64,000 nt of DNA from Solenopsis invicta. Its lineage: Eukaryota; Arthropoda; Insecta; Hymenoptera; Formicidae. Positions 49,393-60,449 of this stretch are shown one piece after another. The DNA is taken from NCBI RefSeq assembly GCF_016802725.1, contig NC_052670.1, forward strand, positions 19,081,641 through 19,145,640, given 5' to 3'. How positions within the stretch are numbered: position 1 is the first letter of the stretch; every line of letters begins with the position of its first letter. The notes below the pieces were generated by a model, which was given only the letters and a program-made list of their open reading frames with translations, made no database searches and was not told the origin of the DNA. The position numbers and the translations under genes were made by a program.

Positions 49393-50798
49393 TTAAATAA
49401 AATTTTTTAAATTTATTATACCTTCTCCATTTTCTTCTTGCATACTTGTATGTTCTTCTGCTTCTTTTCTTTTATTTATTGACATATCTTTTATCGTTAA
49501 AGTATCCATCAATATTTCTTCTTGAAATATGTCTTCATCGTCCCACAGAAAATCTGAAGAAGTTTCAGTAGAAGTTTCAGCAGTACAATTAACATTTTCA
49601 CTATCGATAAACAGCTGCAATCTTCTTCAGTATTAGCCGCTGGTGAAAAAATACATCCGAAGTGTTTGCCTAATATGTACCATTTCAAACAATTTCGTAT
49701 CTTCACAGGCGATGGGTGATCGTATCCTGCACTCATAGATCTTATGTATGAAAAGAAATTTTCAAGAATGTCTTGATTTAGTCGTCTAGTAAGTAAATAT
49801 TTTATCTGAAACGCTTCGGACGAGTATTTATTTTTAATGTATGTAAACATTTGTTGCAAGGACTTGTTACATACTAAGATTCCTTTTTGAAATTGCAACA
49901 GACTTGTTTTTTTTTCAACCCGCGTAATGTATGTAATGTTCTGTAATAAATGCATTCATTTTCTCTATTATATCATTTTGTTCGTCTAAATTTATTCCAT
50001 AAGCGTGCAACCCACTGTGGCGACCATATTGCGACAAGCTGTTGAAAATATCGAACCAGTCATTGAACAATTTTAAAACATCTACGGTTTGTTCCCAGTT
50101 GGCGGAGTGTAAAAGGCCATTACTTCCACACCACCGAATAGCTAATGCATTTAAATTAGAGAATATTTGAACTGCCAGTTTTACTTTCTATCTTTGTGTT
50201 TCTCTGGCCTCGAGATGTATTCTACTTATTTTATGGACAATTTTTAAATCATTTGCATTTAATTTTTGCAATTCTTCCAAGCATTTTTTATCCATTGTTG
50301 CAATGACTATTGGTATCGATACCAATATTTAGATCTCTCCATAATCTCATATTTGTCGGACTCAGATGTAATAGCTACGACAATGTGACCAGCTCGATGT
50401 AAGAATTTTAATACGTCAAATAGAACTTCGCGGGTCATTGGCTCATCATAATTGTAATATATTATTTGCCTTCACTTTTTGAATAATCCTTTGGTCATTA
50501 TAAACTGGCATGTTTTGTGCGATCCATACATTTTTTGTTCTCTTCGTTCCAAGTCCAATTTATTACTTATGTATATTTCATCAAAAGTAATGATTGTTTA
50601 CTTTTCAATTATACAAAGGTCATTTCCTTTATCAGTCATTATTTTTAAGACATCAGTTAAAATACCAGGTGCTACATTGAAGGATGCAACCCAATTCTGT
50701 AATGTTGCTGCACAAGGTAAAGGAATATTTTTTACTTTTCGGAGATATGTGTACGTTTTTGGACTTAGAGATCGCAGAGAAATGGTAGATATTATTAT
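49393..50798 (-). pseudogene. P transposase catalytic region, after the Copia insertion
   Basis: From 50798 the frame resumes with SLRSLSPKTYTYLRKVKNIP, a hallmark of P transposases, then LPCAATLQNW, TFDEIYISNKLD (the first catalytic Asp region, just after an in-frame TAA), SQYGRHSGLHAYG near 49985-50030, and LTRRLNQDILENFFSYIRSM near 49760. Several stops and frame changes lie between these blocks. The last part (49620-49393) is an acidic tail in another frame. Confidence 0.8.
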
Positions 50799-51112
50799 TG
50801 AATGCGGGCGGTGTGGAAAAAGTACGAGGACAGTTTTACAAGGTTATAGTGACACTTTAATGCGTAACACAAGAATGTAAAAAGGGTACACAAACTTGAG
50901 ACTGAATACAACAAACTGAATCTTTATATGAAAGAACAGAAATAAAAAAGGGCGCGTGCCACCTGCGGCGTGATTCTTGAAGAAGTGAGTAAGCGAACAA
51001 GAAGGGTGAGCCGATATTCAACACGACTCGGCGGTAGGCAGCGCCTCGCCCGTAGAGCATGAGTCGCTAGATAGACAAACTGACTCGCGTGAGGTGATCG
51101 TCATGGTTCCCA
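50799..51112 (-). repeat. Copia 3' LTR (on the minus strand)
   Basis: About 314 bp, direct repeat of 55280-55594. The outer end CGCATTCA is intact. The inner end reads GAGTGGGAACC instead of TGTTGGAACC, a small change at the polypurine-tract boundary. Confidence 0.9.
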
Positions 51113-53039
51113 CTCGAATCATGGTCCGATTTGTCTTCAGTTCTTGAAATACGGTGCATTCCACAGAGGTTCATGCACTTCTCGTGTTTCCCTCTTGGAA
51201 GTCCTTTTGTTAAGAAGTCGGCTGTCATCTCTTCTGTTGGGATGTGTTTTACATTGATGCTGCCATCCCTTATGACATCACGGACGAAATGATGTCGTAT
51301 GTCGATATGTTTGCTGCGTCCATGAAAGACGGGGTTCTCAGCAAGCTTGATGGCTCCGAGGTTGTCACAGAATATTGTGATTCTTTTTGGTTTTTCGATG
51401 TCCAATTCTTCGAGGAACTTTTTCAGGAATATGGCTTCCTTCGCCCCCTCGGTCAGCGCCATATATTCACCTTCAGTTGAAGAGAGAGCCACCGTCCGCT
51501 GTTTTCTTGAGTCCCAGGTTATAGGATTTCCCCCCAGCCTAAATACAAAGCCAGATTGTGATCTTCTATCCAATGTGTCGTTTCCCCAATCCGAGTCGAC
51601 AAATCCGATCACAGGAGAGGGATTAGCTCGGTAAATAAGTCCTACTTCCACTGTTCCGGCTAAATATCTTAGGACGCGTTTCGCAGCCTTCTAGTGGGTT
51701 TTGCCATAGCAATTGTTGAATTGTCCTAGACAAGAAGCGCCAAAACTGATGTCCGGTCTGTTAGTCATGGCCAAATATGTAAGACATCCTACGAGTTCTC
51801 GATAGAGTAATCGTTGTTCTTCCTCCGTAGGTTCCTCGGATGGCTTAGTTAAGGGGACGTTGATATCCATTGGGGTGCTGACCGGATTATATTGTTCCAT
51901 CTCGAAACGCTGTAGAACATTGATGATGTAGCGTTTCTGAGTTAGAGTCATAATATCTCCTATTCGTGAAAATTCAATTCCGAGGCAGTGGGCCATTTCT
52001 CCCAGATCCTTTACCTCGAACTGACGTGAGATACTGTCTCCAGGTTTATCATTTGTTGGCTTTTTGATGAGACTAGGATGTCATCCACGTAGATTATGAT
52101 GATCGTAAAATTCTCCCCTTTACCAAGGTAGTATAACACAAGGGTCTGCGTCAGAGACCGTGGCTCCGATGTCTCTTAAAACTTTGTTTAAGCGGTTGTA
52201 CCAGCTTCGACCTGCCAGGCGAAGTCCGTATAGTGTCTTCTGCAGTAAACAAACTTTATCCCCGGAATTTATCTGACTAATCATTTGTTTGGCCTTATTC
52301 TTCGTCTGAGCGTTGCAATCAGATTCGGCGACGATTTTTAATAAAGCCGGCAGATCCTTATTTCATGTATATCTGTTCGTCAAGTAGGCCGTTCAAATAT
52401 GCGGTTGTGACGTCGAATTGTTTTATGGTCATTCTTCTTTGAACCGATATGGCCACCATCGATTAAGCGAATGGATCCTACTCGTGCAACAGGAGCAAAC
52501 GTCTCGCTGAAATGAATGCCGGGTTGCTGGTTAAAGCCCTGTGCGACTAATCGCGCTTTTCGTCTTTCCAGTGATCCATCAGGTCTGTACTTGTTTCGTA
52601 ATACCATGCGGCTCCCGATGATTCTTGCACCTTCTGGACGATCGGCGACTATCCAAGTATCGTTTGTGATAATTGATTTTATTTCTTCGGCCATTGCAAT
52701 GCACCATTCTTGTGCGTCCAGCGACGACATGGCTTGTTTCATATCGATCTGTACGTTGTTCGCTTGCTCGTCGTGTACATTGGCTTCAGTGTTACTTGTT
52801 GTCGTTTGATATTCTTTTCGAGGCCTTCCAGGTTGACCGGTCTTGATGATCTTTGGTCTTCCGCGACCCCGACACAAGGCGGGTGGTGGTACAGGGATTG
52901 GTATAATTTCGTTATTATCATCACAGTTCGATGATAATTGGACGTCAATTATCTCTGGGTTTGAGTCGAGATTCTTGTTCACTTTTGAGAAGTTCTCAGT
53001 AGTTTCCGGAATCCTCGTACTGCGTTGTCGAGTTTTCAA
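51067..53039 (-). pseudogene. Copia reverse transcriptase and RNase H, several breaks
   Basis: 53039 to 52380 carries the linker and the start of the reverse transcriptase (ARLVAQGFNQQPG, FAPVARV). The active site Y-V-D-D is at 52080-52091 in another frame within a decayed 380-bp section. 51996 to 51691 and 51651 to 51067 give the connection region (RELVGCLTYLAMTNRPD) and RNase H (GFVDSDWG, SSTEGEYMA, KHIDIRHHF). At least two frameshifts break the gene. Confidence 0.9.
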
Positions 53040-55169
53040 CTCCTTCAGCGAACTTTACGTCTCTTGATAAAACGACTTTTCTCTCTTCGAGTACCCAGAT
53101 TCGGTATCTCTTTGACTGTTCCGAATATCCAAAGAAATGTCCTGATGTTGTTCGGTTGTTGAACTTTCCGAGATTGAAGTCTCTGTTCAAAATGAAGATA
53201 CGGCACTCAAATTCGCGAAGATGACCAACATCGGGTGTCTTTCCTTTCCTTTTTTTATACGGCGTCTCTCCATCTAAGGACCTTGTAGGGCAACGATTTC
53301 GCACATAATTTGCCGCATTAACTGCTTCAGCCCATAGGAACGGGGATAGTCCCGACTGGATGAGTAGGCAACGAGCCATTTCAACGATGGTCCGATTTTT
53401 TCTTTTGGCTACGCCGTTTTGTTCCGGGTTGTGAGCAATTGTGAGGCGTCTATTGATTCCTCGTTCCTTGAGGAAGTCATCTGAGGCCTCGTTCAGGTAC
53501 TCCTTACCATTGTCGGTTTGCAAGCATTTGACCTTTCTTCCAGTCTGAGTTTCAAACAAGGTAATTACCTCCTTGGTTGCAGCAAGCACTTCGCTTTTGT
53601 GCTTCAGGAAACGTACCTCGCTCCACCTGGAACAATCGTCTATAAATTGAACAAAATACTTGGCGCCTCCCAATGATTCGATGCGCATTGGTCCGCAGAC
53701 GTCTGAATGGACCAGATCCAAGATATCAGTTCTTCTGTCAGATTTCTTTGGGAGAAGATTCCTTGTCATCTTGCCCTTGATGCATACAGAACACTCAATG
53801 TCGTTCTCAATGGTAACATCTTGTAAGCCAGTAATTCGTCCTGCTCTTCTTGCGTTCTCCATATCCTTGAAGTTTAGGTGGCCAAGTCGATAGTGCCAAG
53901 ACCTCCAAGATGCTGTTTTCTTTCCAAGCGAGGTGTTCATTGCCTGAGACAGGTCTTGTATCTTCTTCTGGTTTTCGTGCACAGAATACAGACCATCCTT
54001 CCTTTGAGCAGTTAATTTTACGTCTCCGTTTGAATCGAGTACGAATGCGCCATACTTTTCGAATAGTACATCAAACCCGTAGTCTGTTATCTTTCCTACA
54101 GACAGTAGGTTCGTCCGAAGATCAGGCACCAGAAACGCATTTTCGAGAGAAATCATTCTCTGTTCGCCATTTATGCGAGTATTGAGCGTGACGGTCCCTT
54201 TTGCAGCAATTTTGGTGGTTTCGTTATTTGCAAGGTTCAGCTTGTCGTTCTCTGTTTGACGCTTTTCGGTGAAATAATTCTGGTCTGTGCAGAAATATGA
54301 GCTCGCACCGCTGTCAAGGCACCATTTTCCTATGCAGTCACTAGGGCTTGCCATGAGCGCTTCCGTGACGCACATAGTCGTACTTGCTGCATTCTTAGGC
54401 GCCTGTTGATTTTTATTCGGACAATCAATAGACTTGTGTCCAATCTTCTTGCATTTGTGACACCTGTATTTAAATTGTGCGCCTTCGTTCGAACTGGAGG
54501 GTTCGTCCTTGTGTCTAGAAAATTTCTTATTTGAGAAATGAGATTTAGAACCACTAGAGAACATGGCATTTGACGTACTTTTCGAGTCTCTTTGTCTTGC
54601 GTCACTCTCTTCTATTATCTTTACACGAAGAACATCAGGTGTAGGCAACGTGTCATGCAATTTCACTGCGCATCTGAAGTTTTCGAATGAGCTCGGCAAG
54701 CTGTACAGAAGCATGATCAAAATTAATTCAGGATCTACGTTCACATTCATTTCAGATAATTTGTCAGCAGTGTCAAAGAATTGTCTGAGGTGACGTCACG
54801 TATGTCCATTCCGGGTCCCATCCGTTGCAACATCAATGTTTTAAACAACGTCGCCTTTCGTGCTGGTCCTTTTGAAGCGTAGATTCTTTCCAGCTTCAGC
54901 CAAATTTCTCGCGACGTACTGCACCCTTTTATTTGTTTCAATTCTGAAGCGCCTATTGACAAGATGATGTCGGATTTAGCTTTCGCATCATTTTTTTCCC
55001 ATGTCCTCACTGTTTCCGCGTTATTTACGTCCGGTTCCGGTTTCACAATGTCGCCGTTCACATATTGCCACGAATCGTTCTTTATTAACAACGCTTCCAT
55101 GTGCATTCGCCATGTGTCGTAATTTTCTTTATTCAGAGCTTCGATTCGTGCGACTGCTGACACATTCAT
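52996..55169 (-). pseudogene. Copia gag, protease and integrase, one frameshift
   Basis: Gag begins at 55169 (MNVSAVARIEALNKENYDTW), a Copia capsid start. Near 54780 the frame shifts, and a frame of 584 codons follows. That frame has the rest of gag with a CCHC knuckle (CHKCKKIGHKSIDC, near 54440), the aspartic protease motif DSGAS (near 54310), a pre-integrase HYRLGHLNF block (near 53890), and an integrase core with HSDVCGPM, DDCSRW and the DNGKEY region. The protein would package, process and integrate the element's cDNA. Confidence 0.9.
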
Positions 55170-55279
55170 TTTTCCTTGTTTTCACGAAAAAATATTAACA
55201 GAAAGCGTTTTACGCTACGCGCGTTCTTGCCACGTGCTCTCGAGAGATTTATCGCGAGACTACTGGGCCCATAACCTAT

Positions 55280-55594
55280 TGAATGCGGACGGTGTGGAAA
55301 AAGTACGAGGACAGTTTTACAAGGTTATAGTGACACTTTAATGCGTAACACAAGAATGTAAAAAGGGTACACAAACTTGAGACTGAATACAACAAACTGA
55401 ATCTTTATATAAAAGAACAGAAATAAAAAAGGGCGCGTGCCACTGCGACGTGATTCTTGAAGAAGTGAGTAAGCGAACAAGAAGGGTGAGCCGATATTCA
55501 ACACGACTCGGCGGTAGGCAGCGCCTCGCCCGTAGACCATGAGTCGCTAGATAGACAAGCTGACTCGCGTGAGGTGATCGTCATGGTTCCAACA
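55280..55594 (-). repeat. Copia 5' LTR (on the minus strand)
   Basis: 315 bp, starting TGTTGGAACC and ending CGCATTCA on the minus strand. It contains the transcription start and polyadenylation signals for the element. It is about 98 percent like the other LTR by eye, so the insertion is fairly young. Confidence 0.9.
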
Positions 55595-55599
55595 ATTAT

Positions 55600-55909
55600 G
55601 TCTTCTGATGACCGTTTCGTACGAACAGGATTCGAAGACATCAAACGTTTTATTTATCCTGGCGTATATACCTTCTGCAAAGCATTCGTAGCAATGTCGG
55701 CTTTTTTTTGCATATCATTTTTTATTTTCTCAATAATAAGATCATTTTGCACCATATTTGTTTGTAATTCTTCCATTTGTATACTTAACTGCTGATCTAT
55801 TTTCGATAATTCTTTATTTTTTTTAAGTTTTTTATTTTTTTCTTCGGAGCGTAGTAACAATTCCAATAATGCATTTGAGAAATTTTTGTCATTGCTAACT
55901 TTTTGCATT
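55600..55909 (-). pseudogene. P transposase exon 4, part before the Copia insertion: coiled coil
   Basis: The acceptor TTTTTTAG precedes 55909. The exon encodes a predicted coiled coil (LLRSEEKNKKLKKNKELSKI and following heptads), which in P transposases supports dimerisation. It continues towards the catalytic part with a TAA at about 55654, where related proteins usually have Gln. The frame runs on through RTKRSSEDI up to the Copia insertion. Confidence 0.75.
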
Positions 55910-56028
55910 CTAAAAAAATGTAAAAATATATATTATTTTTATTATAATACACTTATACTAACATTAAGTAAGCATAACTTAAATGCATTACATACATCTT
56001 TTGTTTTATTACGTAATTACGATCTTAC

Positions 56029-56299
56029 TTTTCATCTTCGATTTGACAAGTTTCTGTTTCTTTTTTTTCTTCTTTTTTTTTCATTTTTTCCATCATTCTC
56101 TTTTACTTTTGTTTCATTTTTTGAACAAACTCTTTCTCTTTCATCTATTCCACAAACTTCTTCATTTTTTCCATAAGCCTCTATTCCTTCTATTTCATTC
56201 CTTGGACAATCATTCTTTTCAGATGTTTCACAAGCTCCTTTTATTTCTTTTTTGTTACATTGTAGGAGATCAGAGTACGATGGTATGTTCGTTTTCCCT
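56029..56299 (-). pseudogene. P transposase exon 3: charged linker
   Basis: Entered after TTTGCAG in the phase left by exon 2 (NIPSYSDLLQCNKKE). It is rich in Lys, Glu and Asn, and ends at AA-GTAAGA. The frame as read hits TGA at 56032. A one-base shift within the long A runs near 56060-56090 would avoid the stop and also give the phase needed by exon 4, so a homopolymer indel is the likely break. Confidence 0.7.
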
Positions 56300-56664
56300 C
56301 TGCAAATAATATACACATAAAAATTAAACTTTATTGAGTACAAATTGAATGTATCAAGAAACATCAGCAATTAGTTCTAAGTTCATATGTATATTGTTGT
56401 ACCCGTTCGGCCGAGCTTGAGAAGCTGGCCGAAGGAAGATCTATCGATCGGACAAAAAGGAAGCGCGGCCGGCTTTTGTTCTGTTGGTTTTTCGGGACGC
56501 GGAGCTGTCAAGCGACACTTAAAATAATTCCGCTATCAATTAATTGTATATAGCCAATTAATTAAAGTCAGTGTTCTTTTATAAAAGAGAGTGTTCAATT
56601 ATTTCGTGCTGTGTGTTCGTGTGAGTGTTTTTGCGTGCTCGTCTCGTCGAGCATAACATTTTGC

Positions 56665-57215
56665 CCCTGCCACAGGTTACCGAGCGACGTTAGTGTCACT
56701 CCCAAACCAGCACCTTTTTGGAAGAAAAAGAAATCCTAGATTCTCTTCTGTTTCATCCCAGCTTTTGCCACGGGTAACTGAGCGTCGTCCTCCGCGATTC
56801 AGACCAAAATGACGACCCACTGCTCTACTCTGGGCTCTTGCTACAGGTTACCGAGCGTCGTCCGCGTCTACAATCACCATTTACTCGACGATCTTCTGCT
56901 CTACCCTGGGCTCCTGCCACAGGTTACCGAGCGTCGTCCACTTCTGAAATCAGAATTCACTCGACGACCTCCTGCTCTTACCCGGGCCTTTACTACGGGA
57001 AGCTAAACGCTATTAACCAAACCTAAACACCGTTCGCTACAAATTCATTCCCTTAAATTTAACCAAGAAATTCTAAAAAGAATCGAAATTCATTCTCAGT
57101 TTCCAAAGAAAGAACGATTCCCCGAACCCGTCCTCCAAGGCGTGGACTTTCAGAGAAGCACGACGACTTCCTGCTCTACCCCTGACTCCTGCCACGGGTT
57201 ACCGAGCGCTGCCCG
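56665..57215. repeat. Degenerate repeats inside the Gypsy derivative
   Basis: The phrase CTGCCACAGGTTACCGAGCG or a close variant occurs about five times (near 56673, 56766, 56838, 56914 and 57188), usually after CTGCTCTACCCTGGGCTC and before a GTCGTCC or similar. Spacing is roughly 75 bp over much of the block. No coding sequence is supported. A (CT)n run follows at about 57330-57355. Confidence 0.7.
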
Positions 57216-57379
57216 TGTCATTCCCAATTCAATGCCTTCCAGGAAGAAAAAGGAACGATAGAATGTCTCCCTCCGCCCCGAGACGAAATTTCAATTTTGA
57301 AAAGAAGAAATCCTAAATCTAAAACCGTAACTCTCTCTCTCTCTCTCTCTCTCTCATCTTCTATTTTTAGCTACAAAAC

Positions 57380-58192
57380 CTAAACTGAAACATTCTCTAC
57401 TTCTTTATTTTCCTCTTTCTGAGAAAAACTGATTTCTTGAATAGTTTTAATTGCTTTTGCCCTCTCAATTGCAGAATGCAAGGAAGTAATTCCCTCAAGT
57501 TGAAGAGTGCATCTCAAAAATCCGTCAGAGACTGCAATAATAAATTGAGCACAAGCAATTTTGTCGCGCATTTCTAGAGAACACTCCGAATAAGCTAAAC
57601 GCGATAATCGTTCTAAAGCGGCTCCCAACGAAGCTAAATCTTCTCCAAATTTTTATTTACGATTCGTAAATTGAGCGTAAAAAGTTTGAGATAAATGATC
57701 CTCTCCAAAACGTAATTCAAGTTTTGATTTAATTTCTCCTTAACTTAAATTTTCTAATTCCATTATTCCGTCTAAAACTGAACGCGCTTTCCCCCGCAAA
57801 CTCGAAGCTAACGTGACCGCTTTCGTAGAATCTTCCCAGTTACTCGCTTGTGCAATCAATTCAAATTGTGTAAAATATTCGCGCAGCGGAACACTCCCGT
57901 CGAAAATATTCGGCTTTAATTTAAAATTGACGCCCGCGTTTCCGGAATCCCGAGGAATCTCCGCGGTCGGAGGACAAACAGAAAAAGGCAACGACTGGCC
58001 TGAAAAATGTTGCAGCCGCTCCTTTAGACGCTGAAGTCTGTCGTCGCGTTCCTGGAGCAGTGCTTGCATTTCCTCCTCACGCTGCCGCTGCCTTTGTCTC
58101 TCAGCACGAAGCTGACGCAACTCCACAGCGACCGCCCGAAGAGAATTTGCTTCGGTGGAGAGTCGAGGTTTTGCAGGTGTTCGGGGACGCAT
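57380..58192 (-). pseudogene. Gypsy-type gag remnant with in-frame stops
   Basis: The frame 58192-57740 has a coiled, Arg/Gln-rich N-terminal part (RQLRAERQRQRQREEEMQAL), then the capsid block NIFDGSVPLREYFTQFE. After a TAA it continues in the same frame (LRFGEDHLSQTFYAQF), meets a second TAA near 57650, and runs on to 57380 (ALERLSRLAYSECSLEMRDK). The frame is continuous apart from these stops, so the gag decayed by point mutation. It has no zinc knuckle and no pol. Confidence 0.85.
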
Positions 58193-58610
58193 TCCCTTAC
58201 GTTAAGAGGACGTTTCTCCGCTCTCGCAGGAGACGCTGCCGTAACATCTTCCGAGATGTCCATTACGTGGTTTGAAATCGGACGAGCCCCCAAAATGTTA
58301 TGCTCGACGAGACGAGCACGCAAAAACACTCACACGAACACACAGCACGAAATAATTGAACACTCTCTTTTATAAAAGAACACTGACTTTAATTAATTGG
58401 CTATATACAATTAATTGATAGCGGAATTATTTTAAGTGTCTCGCTTGACAGCTCCGCGTCCCGAAAAACCAACAGAACAAAAGCCGGCCGCGCTTCCTTT
58501 TTGTCCGATCGATTTTGTAGATTTTCCTTCGGTCAGCTTCTCAAGCTCGGCCGAACGGGCACAACAATATATTGAAACATAATTACATATTTACAAAAAG
58601 AAAAACTCAC

Positions 58611-58803
58611 AGTTGCTTAATTCTCTTGTTTATGATAGTTATATCACTCTCAGACATTTTTCCATCTTTTTTTTCCAAAATTAACATTTCAGTAGGGATA
58701 GAACCTACTTTTAGTCGTCGCATTTCTTTTACTGCTCTTGTTGACTGTAGTAGTTGTTGCATTATAAAACAATTATCGTCAAAATGAAGACTACATATTC
58801 TTG
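58611..58803 (-). pseudogene. P transposase exon 2: second half of the THAP finger
   Basis: The acceptor ATTTTAG lies directly before 58803. The joined phase is correct and gives RICSLHFDDNCF, the C-x2-H half of the C2CH finger, followed by RLKVGSIPTE, the end of the THAP fold. A basic and acidic linker follows. It closes at CT-GTGAGT (58610-58609) in phase 2. No stop is present in this exon. Confidence 0.85.
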
Positions 58804-59069
58804 CTAAAATTATATTAAACTTATTTTATTCTGTACTGTCCCATTTTATAAATAGGATTATATTACAAACAACACATTATATTGCACATTATTGGCTACT
58901 TTCCAATTTAATGATGTTTACAAATTTAAGTATCGAGTTATTCAAAATTGATAAGTCATAACACAATGATATAAATAAAATAGAGTGGCGTAATACTAAT
59001 ATAATATGTAAATATAAATATATAAAACACATGTTCTAATACATAGGAAAGTACGTCAAAGTAATTTAC

Positions 59070-59223
59070 CAGAATCAATTTTTATATTTCCTTCACTTCT
59101 TTGACAAGCATTTATCCATTTCTGACGAATATTCTTTTCATTTGGGAATCTATAAAATGATATCCCTTTTGTATTCGTGCAATGTGTGCGACTCTTGCAA
59201 TTTTGTATACAGCACGTCGACAT
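59070..59223 (-). pseudogene. P transposase exon 1: first half of the THAP zinc finger
   Basis: ATG at 59223 starts MSTCCIQNCKSRTHC, the C-x2-4-C half of a THAP finger, and continues with ISFYRFPNEKNIRQKWINAC, the usual THAP core with its conserved Phe-Pro and Trp. The exon closes in phase 1 at G-GTAAAT (donor at 59069-59068). The THAP domain binds the element's DNA in P-type transposases. Confidence 0.85.
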
Positions 59224-59382
59224 TGTGTCTAAACAAAAATAAAGTGTAGCAAATTAAAATATTGACACAACATTTACAATTGAAGGGCTTGCTACAGCAA
59301 TGAGGTAATCTATATTTTTTTAATTAAAGAAAATGAACATAAAGTCAATATTTTATTTTTAGTAATTAATTGATTTGCCCAT

Positions 59383-59816
59383 TGTTTGGGGTCGCGATAT
59401 CCGCCGAACGAAAATTAACTGCGGCGTGTGTGAAGAGAGAGAGTGAAGGGCGAGAACGTGATAATTACAACAAGAAACTTTAATCAATTAATGTAAGAAC
59501 ACAATTATGAGACGCGTGGCGCAATGTTCGCTGACCGAACATGAATACGAAAAAAAGGGCTCGAGCCTTATTTCTTATATACGCGTGTAAACGCGAATCG
59601 CTTGTTTTAATGCGCTCCTAACAGCAAATTATTGCCTTATATGGTAATGTTTCTAAACCGTTATCATATTTGGCAATGTCCTGTAGCCAAATCGATGGCT
59701 CTTTCTTTTGTCTCTCACGCGTTTTCTAAACGGTGTTCCAAATTAATGTAAATATTTATTGCGATACAAATTAATGAATTTTATATAAAGAAAGAGCTGG
59801 AGCAGTATCTTGAATA
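59383..59816 (-). repeat. Probable 3' LTR of the BEL/Pao element
   Basis: On the minus strand a purine-rich GAGGCAGGCGGCAA ends just before 59816, and the sequence that follows ends CGACCCCAAACA at 59383. The size of about 430 bp suits an LTR. The matching 5' LTR is outside the window, so the limits are not confirmed. Confidence 0.5.
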
Positions 59817-59964
59817 TTGCCGCCTGCCTCGTTGTATATGGTCAACGAAATATTACAAACTTTATGACCGTGCAAAACATTTACATATATTTAAATTTAC
59901 GCATTCGCTGGATTTGCGGTGAATTTAGCCTTCGGAAGAATGACGATTTTAGTAACCCGTCGTT

Positions 59965-60351
59965 TTAATGAGGAAGATGTGGTCCGAACGGTGACCACGC
60001 GAACCTGTCTGTCGTCACCAGGATGTACAGCCGTGATCCGTGCCAGAGGCCAACGACTCGGGGCGTTTGTTCTCCGCGAATGAGTTCACCGACGTCAGGG
60101 TTGATCTTTGGTTTCCACCACTTTGTCCGGGCGTTGAGAGTTTGCAGGTATTCTCTCGACCATTTGTTCCAAAAGTCATCACGCATACGCTGCAGACACT
60201 GCCATCGTGTCAGGTGATTGAGAGACTCACAGGAAAGAGATGGCTCCGGCACGGATGTTAGCGCAGCACCTGTTAAGAAGTGTCCTGGAGTTAAGGCTGC
60301 GAGATCTGCAGGTCGTCGGATAAGGCCTGCAATGGACGAGAGTTCAGGCAT
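59965..60351 (-). pseudogene. BEL/Pao C-terminal domain
   Basis: LTPGHFLTGAAL, LTRWQCLQRMRDDFWNKWSR and GELIRGEQTPRVVGLWHGSR are the usual C-terminal blocks after the integrase in BEL/Pao polyproteins. The frame differs from that of the integrase, so another indel lies near 60360-60450. Confidence 0.85.
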
Positions 60352-60449
60352 GCCTCAATTTGTGTCAGAATCGTGGTCAGCTCCTCGAAAGTCAAGGTCG
60401 CCTCGCCGATGACTTTCCGGAGATGATGTTTAACTGACTTCACGGCTGC

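Larger units (their letters stand above)
50799..55594 (-). mobile_element. Copia (Ty1/copia) LTR retrotransposon with 5-bp target duplication
   Basis: Two direct LTRs (50799-51112 and 55280-55594) enclose gag-pol on the minus strand in the order gag, protease, integrase, reverse transcriptase, RNase H, the defining Copia order. ATTAT flanks both sides (50794-50798 and 55595-55599). The primer site next to the 5' LTR (55263-55276) reads GGTTATGGGCCCAG on the minus strand, the internal initiator tRNA-Met site used by insect Copia elements. Frameshifts make it non-autonomous. Confidence 0.95.
56395..58566 (-). mobile_element. Gypsy-derived gag-only unit with inverted LTRs
   Basis: Homologous repeats of 264 bp (56395-56658) and 271 bp (58296-58566) lie in inverted, not direct, orientation. 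Both run from TGTTGT to CATAACA. The flanks match over 4 bp (ATAT at 56391-56394 and 58567-58570), the usual target size for Gypsy. On the minus strand the right LTR is followed by a tRNA-Pro type primer site TGGGGGCTCGTCCG (58279-58292) and then gag. No protease, reverse transcriptase or integrase is present. The remaining 0.7 kb to the left LTR is repeat-rich and non-coding. It sits in intron 2 of the P gene. Confidence 0.85.
48563..59223 (-). mobile_element. P-element relic carrying two nested retroelements
   Basis: A P-type transposase gene runs from the THAP exon at 59223 down to 48563. It is interrupted by a Copia element (50799-55594) in a coding exon and by a Gypsy derivative (56395-58566) in the second intron. 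Without the inserts it would be about 3.7 kb, close to known P elements. I could not identify its terminal repeats; the BEL element starting at 59383 may have removed or covered the 5' end. Confidence 0.8.

Noticed and set aside
50479..50880. 133-codon frame on the plus strand
   Set aside because: It is antisense to the P transposase and ends inside the Copia LTR.
56395..58566. Ordinary Gypsy element with direct LTRs
   Set aside because: The two LTR copies are clearly reverse complements of each other.
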